DNA of 64,000 nt, from the NCBI RefSeq assembly GCF_014062345.1, contig NZ_JACGLS010000003.1, forward strand, positions 124,001 through 188,000, given 5' to 3'. Made by a program: the position numbers and the translations under genes. Numbering within the stretch: the first letter of the stretch is position 1; every line of letters starts with the position of its first letter. This DNA is from Tenacibaculum pelagium. GTDB taxonomy: Bacteria; Bacteroidota; Bacteroidia; Flavobacteriales; Flavobacteriaceae. Positions 44,577 to 52,928 of this stretch are shown one piece after another. The notes beneath the pieces are model-generated. The model made no database searches, was not told the origin of the DNA, and saw nothing but the letters and a program-made list of their open reading frames with translations.

Positions 44577-45707
44577 ATGAAAAAATATATTCAATCTATA
44601 GTATCATTTCTTTTTGTTTTTTCAATGCCATTTATTTTAGCGAAAGCTTTTATGGCATATAAAGATCCATTTAGTTTATATGAAAACCCGGTAGTTTGGT
44701 TTGTAATTATAGGATTTGGTTTAGTAGTGCTTTTAAAAGAAGTTTTAGCAGCTACAGTTGTAAATAAGGCGAATGAATTAATGCCGAAAAATTACACAAG
44801 AGTACAAACAGTTATTTCTTTTTTGTTTTTGTTTTTAACACCTTTGGCGTTAGCAAAAGCGATTAGTTCATATCAAAATCCGTTTAACTTTTTAGAAAAT
44901 CCATTAATATGGATTGGTTTGATAGCTTTTGGTTTAGTAGTATTAGCAAAAGAAATGCTAACGATAACTGGAGTAGCAAAAATTGAAAAAGCTGAAATGA
45001 TTAAAGCAGGAATTAATCCTGAAGAAGTAGATCATTGGGCTTGGGCTAAAAAGCTAATTAATAAATGGACTGAAGCCAAAGCTATTGAAGAAGAAGGAGA
45101 GATTGTTTTAGATCATAATTACGATGGAATTAAAGAGTTAGATAACAATTTACCGCCTTGGTGGGTGTATATGTTCTATGCAACAATCATTTTCGCAGTA
45201 GTATATTTAGTAAAATACGAAATGATGGGAGCTCCAAATCAAGATATGGAATATGCACAGTCTGTAGCACAAGCTAAGAGAGAATTAGCAGCTTTTAGAT
45301 CAACCTCTAAAGAAGCAATTATCGATGCTGAAACAGTAACGATTTTAACCGATGAAAGTGATTTAAATAGAGGTAAAGCAGTATATAATTTAAACTGTGC
45401 CGCTTGTCACATAGCTGATGGAGGTGGAGGTATTGGACCTAATTTAACCGATGAATATTGGATTTTAGGTGGAGGTATTAAAAATGTTTTCACAACAATT
45501 ACCAATGGAGGTCGTGACGGAAAAGGAATGGTTGCTTGGGGTAAAACTTTAAAGCCAAAAGACATCCAAAAAGTGGCAAGTTATATTATGGGTATGCAAG
45601 GTACTACACCTGCAAAACCAAAACCACCACAAGGAGAGTTGTATAAAGACGAAACTCAAGAAGTAAAAGAAGAAATTATAGAACAAGTAAAAGATAGTGT
45701 TCAATAA
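44577..45707 (+). CDS. ccoP: CcoP, haem-c subunit of cbb3 oxidase, with duplicated membrane module
   Basis: The 376-residue protein has an unusual N-terminus: residues 6-57 and 77-128 are 52-residue copies without gaps, about 28 identical by hand count, each a two-helix hairpin ending GFGLVVLxKE or AFGLVVLAKE. A third hydrophobic segment follows near 205, then one haem c domain (CAACH near 275, Met ligand probably near AWGKTL). CcoP hands electrons to CcoN. A single haem is normal in Bacteroidota; the doubled anchor is not expected. Confidence 0.92.
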   Translation: MKKYIQSIVSFLFVFSMPFILAKAFMAYKDPFSLYENPVVWFVIIGFGLVVLLKEVLAATVVNKANELMPKNYTRVQTVISFLFLFLTPLALAKAISSYQNPFNFLENPLIWIGLIAFGLVVLAKEMLTITGVAKIEKAEMIKAGINPEEVDHWAWAKKLINKWTEAKAIEEEGEIVLDHNYDGIKELDNNLPPWWVYMFYATIIFAVVYLVKYEMMGAPNQDMEYAQSVAQAKRELAAFRSTSKEAIIDAETVTILTDESDLNRGKAVYNLNCAACHIADGGGGIGPNLTDEYWILGGGIKNVFTTITNGGRDGKGMVAWGKTLKPKDIQKVASYIMGMQGTTPAKPKPPQGELYKDETQEVKEEIIEQVKDSVQ

Positions 45708-45741
45708 TATTGAACATTGGTTTGGTTTTTAATAGTTGATC

Positions 45742-47163
45742 ATGGAAACACCCGAGAACGAACAATTTAGAGATAGTATTGGTACTGTTACAAAAGAAGG
45801 TAAACGTGCTTGGGTGTATCCTAAAAAACCAAGCGGACGATTCTATAAATATAGAAGCTATGTAAGCTACTTTTTATTAGCATTTTTATTATCAGCTCCT
45901 TTTATTAAAATTAATGGAAATCAGTTTTTACTGTTTAATGTTTTAGAACGTAAGTTTAATATTTTCGGATTTCCTTTTTGGCCACAAGATTTTCATTTGT
46001 TAGTGGTTTCAATGATTGTAGGAGTTGTTTTTATTATTCTGTTTACTGTTGTTTTTGGGCGTATTTTTTGTGGATGGATTTGCCCGCAAACGATATTTCT
46101 AGAAATGGTTTTTAGAAAGATTGAATACTGGATTGATGGTGATAGAGGAAAACAAATTCGTTTAGAAAAACAAAAGTGGAATGCAGAGAAAATTAGAAAG
46201 AGATTATTAAAATGGTTTATCTTTTTCATTATTTCGTTCCTAATTGCCAATGTGTTTTTGGCGTATTTAATAGGAGGTGATACTGTAATTGAATATGTAA
46301 CAGGAAATCCTTTTGATAATTTAAATACGTTAATTTCCTTATTAATTTTCACAGGAGTTTTCTATTTTATTTTCGCGTGGTTTAGAGAGCAAGTATGTAT
46401 TATCGCTTGTCCGTATGGTAGATTACAAGGAGTTTTGCTTGATAATAAAACCATTAATGTTGCGTACGATCATGTTCGTGGAGAAGGAGAAAAGGGGAGA
46501 GCAAAATTCAATAAAAAAGAAGAGAGAGCAACCACTGGAAAAGGAGATTGTATCGATTGTTTTCAGTGTGTAAATGTATGTCCTACTGGAATTGATATTC
46601 GTAACGGTACGCAGTTAGAATGTGTAAACTGTACCGCTTGTATCGATGAGTGTGATCATATGATGGAAAAGGTTGGATTACCAAAAGGATTAATTCGTTA
46701 TGCTAGTGAAGAGAACATTGTAAAGAAAGCACCTTTTCTGTTTTCAGCAAGAATGAAAGGATATTCAGCTGTATTAGGAATTTTAATAACGGTGTTAATC
46801 GGAATGTTATTCTTAAGAAATGATGTTGAAGCAACTATTTTACGATTACCAGGGCAATTATATCAGCATAAAGAAAACGGAATTATTAGTAATATTTACA
46901 CCTACAAAGTAATCAATAAAACTACAAGACAGTTTGATGATGTTAGTTTTAAGTTGGTCTCACATAAAGGAAAAATAGAAACGGTAACACATCAAAATTT
47001 TGAAATTCCAAAACAAGGATTGGCAGAAGGAACCTTATTCATAGAGGTACATCAATCTGAAATGAAAAAAGAAAAAATAGACTTAAAAATAGGAGTTTAT
47101 AGTGGCGATAGATTAATAGAAACTACTAAAACTAATTTTTTAGGACCAAGAAGTTATAGATAA
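45742..47163 (+). CDS. ccoG: CcoG, cbb3 oxidase accessory Fe-S protein
   Basis: The ATG at 45742 (METPEN) was preferred over an upstream in-frame TTG, giving 473 residues. Four to five membrane helices carry CGWICPQ, CIIACPYGRLQG and two ferredoxin-like clusters (CIDCFQCVNVCPTGID, CVNCTACIDECDHMM). CcoG reduces copper for oxidase assembly in studied bacteria. A C-terminal IgG-like domain follows. It is in the cco operon before ccoH. Confidence 0.93.
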   Translation: METPENEQFRDSIGTVTKEGKRAWVYPKKPSGRFYKYRSYVSYFLLAFLLSAPFIKINGNQFLLFNVLERKFNIFGFPFWPQDFHLLVVSMIVGVVFIILFTVVFGRIFCGWICPQTIFLEMVFRKIEYWIDGDRGKQIRLEKQKWNAEKIRKRLLKWFIFFIISFLIANVFLAYLIGGDTVIEYVTGNPFDNLNTLISLLIFTGVFYFIFAWFREQVCIIACPYGRLQGVLLDNKTINVAYDHVRGEGEKGRAKFNKKEERATTGKGDCIDCFQCVNVCPTGIDIRNGTQLECVNCTACIDECDHMMEKVGLPKGLIRYASEENIVKKAPFLFSARMKGYSAVLGILITVLIGMLFLRNDVEATILRLPGQLYQHKENGIISNIYTYKVINKTTRQFDDVSFKLVSHKGKIETVTHQNFEIPKQGLAEGTLFIEVHQSEMKKEKIDLKIGVYSGDRLIETTKTNFLGPRSYR

Positions 47164-47178
47164 TTTAAAACAATAAAA

Positions 47179-47625
47179 ATGAAACTAAACTGGGGCACGG
47201 GTATAGTAATTGCAATTATTGGATTTATAAGTTTTATCATGTATTTCGTTATATCGATGAGTACTGGTAAAAGTTATAATCACGATTTAGTCTCTGATAA
47301 ATATTATCAAAAAGAACTAGAATATCAAGAAACAATAACAGCTACTAAAAATGCAAAAGCATTAAAAGAAAACATATCAATAGAACAATCAATCGGGGGA
47401 CTGATTGTAAATTTCCCAAAAGATTTTGATTATACCAAAATCTCAGGAAAAGTGTTCCTATACAGACCATCTAATAAACAATTAGATTTTGAAATTCCTA
47501 TTTCACTATCTAAAACATATTTGCTCGTGCCTGAGAAACGTTTATTGGGTGGTCGTTGGAACATTAGTGTTTCTTGGAACTACAATAATACAGCTTATTT
47601 TTATCAGAAAGAGTTGATTTACTAA
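47179..47625 (+). CDS. ccoH: FixH/CcoH family protein
   Basis: The 148-residue protein has one N-terminal membrane helix and a beta-rich periplasmic domain (YYQKELEYQETITATKNAKAL, VFLYRPSNKQLDFEIPI). CcoH/FixH is required for cbb3 assembly or stability. It overlaps the next gene by one base (TAATG). Confidence 0.9.
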   Translation: MKLNWGTGIVIAIIGFISFIMYFVISMSTGKSYNHDLVSDKYYQKELEYQETITATKNAKALKENISIEQSIGGLIVNFPKDFDYTKISGKVFLYRPSNKQLDFEIPISLSKTYLLVPEKRLLGGRWNISVSWNYNNTAYFYQKELIY

Positions 47626-48323
47626 TGTTTATTTCGGCACTCATATTTGGTTTATTAGGAAGCTTTCATTGCATAGGTATGTGCGGACCGATAGCTTTTA
47701 TGTTACCGGTAGATAGAACTAATAAAGCAAAACAAGTTTTACAAATAGTAAGTTATCATTTAGGTCGTTTATTTACGTATAGTTTAATAGGGTTGTTATT
47801 TGGGCTTTTAGGAAAAGGGTTTTATTTCTTCGGATTTCAACAACAGCTTTCTATCATTGTCGGAGTTTTAATGATCTTGGTTATTCTTTTACCTAAAACT
47901 TTTCAGAAATATAATTTTTCAAAATCGATTAATAGATTGGTAATGAAAGTAAAATCAGCTTTAGGAAAAGAATTAAAGAAAAGAGGAAACGATACTTTTT
48001 TTACGATTGGTTTTTTAAACGGATTTCTTCCTTGTGGGTTGGTCTATATGGCTGTTTTCGGCGCTTTAGCAACCACAAATTCGTTCTCAGGAAGTTTATA
48101 TATGTTCATCTTTGGATTAGGAACCATACCATTAATGACAACTGTAGTGTATGTTGGTAATTTCGCTAACGGATTGGTAAGAAAAAGGATTCAACAAATA
48201 ATACCTTTTGTAGTAGTTTTTATAGGAGTTTTATTTGTGCTTCGTGGTTTAGGGTTAGGAATTCCTTATGTGTCTCCAGTGCCAGTTTCGGATTTAGCAA
48301 CTTCAGTAGAAGGATGCCATTAA
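47625..48323 (+). CDS. SafE/TauE-type membrane protein of the cco cluster
   Basis: The 232-residue protein has about six membrane helices, and the HCIGMCGP motif near residue 17 that is typical of cco-linked SafE/CcoH-like metal handlers. A role in copper delivery to the oxidase is likely but not shown. The C-terminus ends VEGCH. It is the last gene of the operon. Confidence 0.85.
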   Translation: MFISALIFGLLGSFHCIGMCGPIAFMLPVDRTNKAKQVLQIVSYHLGRLFTYSLIGLLFGLLGKGFYFFGFQQQLSIIVGVLMILVILLPKTFQKYNFSKSINRLVMKVKSALGKELKKRGNDTFFTIGFLNGFLPCGLVYMAVFGALATTNSFSGSLYMFIFGLGTIPLMTTVVYVGNFANGLVRKRIQQIIPFVVVFIGVLFVLRGLGLGIPYVSPVPVSDLATSVEGCH

Positions 48324-48335
48324 TACTTTTTAACA

Positions 48336-48378
48336 TGATATAAATCATACTATTTTTTAAGAATGTAAAGTAACTTTA
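48336..48378 (+). promoter_or_regulatory. FNR box and -7 element of the universal stress protein gene
   Basis: TGATATAAATCA (48336-48347) is a perfect palindrome; TAACTTTA (48371-48378), close to TAnnTTTG, begins 29.5 bp from the centre, as at the other FNR promoters. Confidence 0.72.
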
Positions 48379-48410
48379 TACTAGAAGTTAAACCAATAAA
48401 TTACCCTATT

Positions 48411-49244
48411 ATGAAAAAAATAATTGTACCAGTCGACTTTTCAATATATTCAGAAAACGCTTTACAAACCGCTGCTTTTTTAGCAAAACAATCTGATGCT
48501 GAGGTTTTAGTTGTTCATATGCTAGAACTTTCGAATGCTATTATAAGTCAATCAGAAAGTTACGCTCAGCAAGAAACTGTGTTCTATTTAAAACTAGCTG
48601 AAAAGAGGTTTAATAAATTTTTGCAAAAAGATTATTTATCAGAAGTAAAGGTAAAACCAATTATAAAACACTTTAAAATTTTTAGTGAATTAGATGAACT
48701 AGCAAGAGAAGAGAATGCCGATTTAATAGTTATGGGATCTAAAGGAACTAGCGGACTAAAAGAAATGTTTATTGGTTCTAATACCGAAAAGGTAATTCGT
48801 TACGCTCATGTACCTGTATTAGTGGTAAAAGACACTCCGATAGTTAGTAAATTAGAGAAAGCAGTTTTCGCATGTGATTTTTCTGATGATGATGTTAGTC
48901 CTTATTTAGAAGCGAAAACTTTTTTCGAAAAATTGAATTGCAGTTTACAGTTAGTGTATGTTAGTACACCAAATACAAAGTTTAAAAGTACAAAAGAGAT
49001 TGAAGAAAAGATGGTTCAGTTTTTTAATAAAACTAATGAAGATATAAATGAAGTTTCTAAAGTAAAAGTAATCTCTGATTATTCAGTAGAAAAGGGAGTG
49101 TTATATTATACCAACAAAAGTGAGTCGGATATTTTGGCTGTAGCCACCCATGGTAGAAAAGGAATTTCTCACTTTTTTGAAGGAAGTATTTCAGAGGACA
49201 TTGCGAATCACAGTAAGTTACCGGTACTTTCATTTAAAATTTAA
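48411..49244 (+). CDS. Tandem universal stress protein (UspA family)
   Basis: The 277-residue protein has two Usp domains. The first begins KKIIVPVDFSIYSENAL and carries the nucleotide-binding GSKGTSGLKEMFIGSNTEKV; the second begins KAVFACDFSDDDVS and has ATHGRKGISHFFEGSISED. Tandem Usp proteins respond to anaerobic or redox stress. The FNR box in its promoter supports microaerobic control. Confidence 0.93.
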   Translation: MKKIIVPVDFSIYSENALQTAAFLAKQSDAEVLVVHMLELSNAIISQSESYAQQETVFYLKLAEKRFNKFLQKDYLSEVKVKPIIKHFKIFSELDELAREENADLIVMGSKGTSGLKEMFIGSNTEKVIRYAHVPVLVVKDTPIVSKLEKAVFACDFSDDDVSPYLEAKTFFEKLNCSLQLVYVSTPNTKFKSTKEIEEKMVQFFNKTNEDINEVSKVKVISDYSVEKGVLYYTNKSESDILAVATHGRKGISHFFEGSISEDIANHSKLPVLSFKI

Positions 49245-49260
49245 TATCAATAATTATAGA

Positions 49261-49297
49261 ACAAAAAACTCGATACAATTTGTATCGAGTTTTTTGT
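49261..49297. terminator. Bidirectional terminator with 17-bp arms
   Basis: Arms 49261-49277 and 49281-49297 are perfectly complementary (ACAAAAAACTCGATACA and its reverse complement, loop ATT). It serves the Usp gene (plus) and the DUF4369 gene (minus). Confidence 0.9.
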
Positions 49298-49315
49298 TTT
49301 ATGTGAAAAGTAAAA

Positions 49316-50020
49316 TTACTTAGCTTCTTTAGCCTTAATATTGCTTACAAACTTTTGTAAACGTTTACCGTAATCTGAAGCTTTAACTTTATCAGTTAAA
49401 CTATTATTAATAGTATCTAATAATTGAATGTTAGCATCAAATAATTCTGATAAAGCAATGTAAGGAGCAGCCTCACTATCAGCATTTGCAATAGCATAGT
49501 TTGTTGAGAATAAGAAACGACGACGCATCATTTTTTTATAATCAGCTTCTAGTTGTTTTATTAATTCTTCATCACCACTTTGACGTGCTTCAAGATCTTT
49601 TTTAATAAAATCTAAACGTTGGTCTCTAAACCTAGCATCAATTTCACGGAACTTATCCATTACTTCTTGATTTTTAGATCCTTTTATTTCTGGATTAACA
49701 CCAAAGTTTTCAACATCATCATTAATGGTAATTTCTCCTTTTTCTCCAAAAAACATTAAGTGTTTGTCTTTAGTATTACCATCAAAAGTTAAGTAATACA
49801 TAACAGGAGTGTCTACATTATCTGTTAATGTAAATTTATCGCTACCTAATAAAGCCATAGAATCGACAGACACTAAAAGGGTATCATTCATTTTTTGAAG
49901 ATAAAGCGTACCTTTTTTTAATCCTTTAATTTGACCTTTAACAATCATGTTTCCTTCTTTTTTAGAAGAACATGCGATAGCTATAATTGCCAATACGAAA
50001 ATGGCTAAAAGTTTTTTCAT
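49316..50020 (-). CDS. DUF4369 outer-membrane-type lipoprotein
   Basis: The Met at 50020 (MKKLLAIFVLAI) gives 234 residues; a longer frame has a non-signal prefix. The lipobox ends at Cys17 followed by SSKKEG, so it is exported and lipidated. Residues 25-130 match the DUF4369 beta-sandwich (KGQIKGLKKGTLYLQKMND), usually fused to a TlpA-like thioredoxin domain. Here only a charged helical C-terminus without CxxC follows. Substrate unknown. Confidence 0.82.
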   Translation of the reverse strand: MKKLLAIFVLAIIAIACSSKKEGNMIVKGQIKGLKKGTLYLQKMNDTLLVSVDSMALLGSDKFTLTDNVDTPVMYYLTFDGNTKDKHLMFFGEKGEITINDDVENFGVNPEIKGSKNQEVMDKFREIDARFRDQRLDFIKKDLEARQSGDEELIKQLEADYKKMMRRRFLFSTNYAIANADSEAAPYIALSELFDANIQLLDTINNSLTDKVKASDYGKRLQKFVSNIKAKEAK

Positions 50021-50059
50021 CTGAAATAAAATTTTGAATTGCAAATATGCAGAAATCTA

Positions 50060-51367
50060 CTAAACTTTAGAGGCTATTTCCATTAAAATTGTACACAAGA
50101 TAGCTCCAACAGTTCCAATAGCATAACCAAATACGGCTAATAAAACACCAACAGTTGCTAAAGATGGGTGAAATGCAGAAGCTACAATAGGAGCAGAAGC
50201 AGCACCACCAACGTTTGCTTGACTACCAACTGCTAAAAAGAAGTAAGGAGCTCTAATTAGTTTAGCGACTAATATTAATAAACCAGCATGAATACTCATC
50301 CAAACAAGACCAATTGCGATTAAGCCTAAATTATCAAAAATCATTGCTAAGTCCATTTTCATTCCAATAGTAGCTACTAAGATGTAAATAAATACACTTC
50401 CTAATTTACTAGCACCAGCGCCTTCGTAGTTCTTAGCTTTTGTAAACGATAAAATAATTGCAATAATTGTTGAAATACTAATTAACCAAAAGAAACTAGA
50501 CCCTAAAAAGGTGAAAACATTTTTCCAAGTTTCTGATTCAATTCCGGCAACTAGATCGCTAAATAAAGAACTTAAGTAAGAAGCTGCAAAATGGCCAAAA
50601 CCAACGGTTCCAAACGCTATGGCAAGCATAATCATTAAATCTGTTAACGAAGGGTTTCTTTTTACACTTTGTGTAAAGCTAGATACTTTTTCTTTTAACT
50701 CTTCAATAGCTGAAGTATCTGCTTTTAACCATTTATTAATTTTATCTTTTCTACCAATTCCGATTAACAAAATAGCCATCCAAATATTAGCAACTACAAT
50801 ATCAACAAATACCATACCTCCATATTTTGCTGGATTATATTGATAAATCTCTAACATCGCAGTTTGGTTAGCACCTCCACCAATCCAGCTTCCAGCTAGA
50901 GTTGATAAACCTCTCCATACAGCATCAAACCCAACTCCGCCAACTGTTTCTGGAGAAAATATTGAAATTAATAAAATTGCTAAAGGGCCACCAATAATAA
51001 TACCTACAGTTCCTGTAAAAAACATAATTAATGCTTTTGAACCTAGATTAAATATTGCTTTTAAATCGATGCTTAAGGTCATTAAAACCAAAGCAGCAGG
51101 CAATAAAAATCTACTAGCAACATAGTATAATTGAGATTTCCCTTTTACAGCTTCGCCAGCTGTATTCAATGTTTCCCATTCAGGAGCAATAACTCCAAGA
51201 GTAGTGAATATTGCAGGAATAAAATAAGCCATGAATAATCCTGGAACTATTTTATAGAATTTATGCCAAAAGCCTGAAGTTTTAGATTCAGTATAAAATA
51301 CAAATCCTAACGATATCATCAAGATTCCGAATACAATAGCATCGTTTGTAAAAGTAGGTGCAGTCAT
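50060..51367 (-). CDS. DUF819 family integral membrane protein (transporter-like)
   Basis: The 435-residue protein has about eleven membrane helices with conserved GGGANQTAMLE (about residue 165), FGTVGFGHFAA and GSQANVGGAASAPIVA motifs in the family's symmetrical halves. DUF819 proteins resemble secondary transporters, but no substrate is established. It lies 15 nt from the DUF4369 gene, so they could be one transcript. Confidence 0.9.
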   Translation of the reverse strand: MTAPTFTNDAIVFGILMISLGFVFYTESKTSGFWHKFYKIVPGLFMAYFIPAIFTTLGVIAPEWETLNTAGEAVKGKSQLYYVASRFLLPAALVLMTLSIDLKAIFNLGSKALIMFFTGTVGIIIGGPLAILLISIFSPETVGGVGFDAVWRGLSTLAGSWIGGGANQTAMLEIYQYNPAKYGGMVFVDIVVANIWMAILLIGIGRKDKINKWLKADTSAIEELKEKVSSFTQSVKRNPSLTDLMIMLAIAFGTVGFGHFAASYLSSLFSDLVAGIESETWKNVFTFLGSSFFWLISISTIIAIILSFTKAKNYEGAGASKLGSVFIYILVATIGMKMDLAMIFDNLGLIAIGLVWMSIHAGLLILVAKLIRAPYFFLAVGSQANVGGAASAPIVASAFHPSLATVGVLLAVFGYAIGTVGAILCTILMEIASKV

Positions 51368-51399
51368 TTTAATGTTAGTTTTTTGCTAAAGTATGAAAA

Positions 51400-52062
51400 T
51401 TACTTAGTCTTTTTTCTGTGGTCAGTACTTATAGCAATTCCTAATTGAATTCTGTCAAAGCTTCTACTAGCGTCATTTGAAATATTCATATAACCAACTT
51501 GTAATTTTACAACATCAGAAAGTTTATATTTAAAACCAGTTCCAAACCAATTTTGATTGTAAGATTGTCCGTCAAAATCAAAGAAGATTTCGTCATATAA
51601 ATAAGTTGACCATTTTTTAGATAATGGATAACTTAAACCTAATTGATAACGAATAAAATGACCTGTTCTTGATTCAAAAAAACGTTGCTCAGCTCTTAAA
51701 CGATGAGCAATACCTAAATCTGATAATTTATGTTTTACATTTAAATCTTCGTAAATACGATGATCACTAAAATCACCTTTCGAAACATTAAATGTACGGT
51801 CGGTGCTCAAATAAGCATACCCAATAGTAGCACTAACAGTTTTATTAAATTGATAGTTACCACCTAATCGACCAATAAATTGTTGCATGTCATCACCAAT
51901 TTCAAAAAAACGGAAATGTGCCATAGTTTTTAAGCTGAATTTATATGCGACTTTATGTGAGCCATTATACATATACCAAGCTCCAAATTCTTTTTCTGGA
52001 TTTGATTGAGCATGACTACTAATGGTTAATAAGAATAATAAAAAGGTTATTGTTTTTTTCAT
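51400..52062 (-). CDS. DUF2490 outer-membrane beta-barrel protein
   Basis: The 220-residue protein has a signal peptide (ends SSHAQ), then alternating strands with aromatic girdles, and the DUF2490 segments (FGAWYMYNGSHKVAYKFSLKTMAHFR). Likely a small outer-membrane barrel; ligand unknown. Confidence 0.85.
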   Translation of the reverse strand: MKKTITFLLFLLTISSHAQSNPEKEFGAWYMYNGSHKVAYKFSLKTMAHFRFFEIGDDMQQFIGRLGGNYQFNKTVSATIGYAYLSTDRTFNVSKGDFSDHRIYEDLNVKHKLSDLGIAHRLRAEQRFFESRTGHFIRYQLGLSYPLSKKWSTYLYDEIFFDFDGQSYNQNWFGTGFKYKLSDVVKLQVGYMNISNDASRSFDRIQLGIAISTDHRKKTK

Positions 52063-52121
52063 TTTTAGATATTGTATTAAGAGTGCAAAAGTAAGGAAAA
52101 GAAGAATTTTTTAAAACTTAT

Positions 52122-52868
52122 ATGAAAATAGTACATTTACCTACATTTATTTATGAAAAAACTATGGAAGAAGAGATTGAAAATTTATCAATTGCGGAGT
52201 TAAAAACTGAATTATTTGCTTTTTTAAATTTAGAGAAAGGAATTCCGTTTACCTATATTACATTATTTAAGAAACCGTTTCAAGCAATAAAAACGTACAC
52301 TTCAAAAGATAGAAAATATTTAACTAATCCATTAAAATATTTATTGTTTAGTGTAGCAGTTTATACCTTGTTTGTTAATTATCATAAAGGATTTAAAGAC
52401 TTTATGACTAATGCTAATAAAGGGAATAAAAAGATGTTTGAAGGACTTGAAAAAATGTTCGATGCTGAACTTTTCGAAAAATTCTTATTAGCTCAAGAGT
52501 TTTATATGTCTTCGATGAATATAATTTATCTTTTTGCTGTACCTGTTGTAGGGCTAGTGACTTATTTGTTTTTTAGAAAAAAATATAATTATGCAGAGAA
52601 TTTAGCCATACATTGTTACTTATTCGGAACTGCAAATTGGACAAGTTTACTATTAGTATTAATAACATTGCTTTTTAATTTTTCAGGAGGTTTTATGTTG
52701 TTTTTAATGATAATCACTTTTATGCTCATTGTATATTTGATGAAGCATATTTATCAAATTAAATGGATAACAGCTATTGGTGTTCAAATACTCTTGGCAT
52801 TCATTTTTATGATCGTTACACAGGTTTATTTATTAGCTATATTTTTTTATTACCTTTTATTTACTTAA
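52122..52868 (+). CDS. DUF3667-like membrane protein
   Basis: The 248-residue protein has about four membrane helices and the motif KDRKYLTNPLKYLLFSVAVYTLF that recalls DUF3667. The first ATG (52122) gives an unusual prefix; Met15 at 52164 (MEEEIENL) may be the true start, since a TACATTTA promoter-like sequence overlaps the first codons. Function unknown. A bidirectional GAAA-loop terminator follows. Confidence 0.7.
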   Translation: MKIVHLPTFIYEKTMEEEIENLSIAELKTELFAFLNLEKGIPFTYITLFKKPFQAIKTYTSKDRKYLTNPLKYLLFSVAVYTLFVNYHKGFKDFMTNANKGNKKMFEGLEKMFDAELFEKFLLAQEFYMSSMNIIYLFAVPVVGLVTYLFFRKKYNYAENLAIHCYLFGTANWTSLLLVLITLLFNFSGGFMLFLMIITFMLIVYLMKHIYQIKWITAIGVQILLAFIFMIVTQVYLLAIFFYYLLFT

Positions 52869-52870
52869 AA

Positions 52871-52908
52871 ATAAAAAGAAATCTCCTGAAAAGGAGATTT
52901 CTTTTTAT
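52871..52908. terminator. Bidirectional GAAA-tetraloop terminator
   Basis: Arms 52871-52887 and 52892-52908 (ATAAAAAGAAATCTCCT and complement) close a GAAA loop. Serves the DUF3667 gene and the large BNR-repeat gene. Confidence 0.9.
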
Positions 52909-52928
52909 AGATAAAAAATTACTTACTT

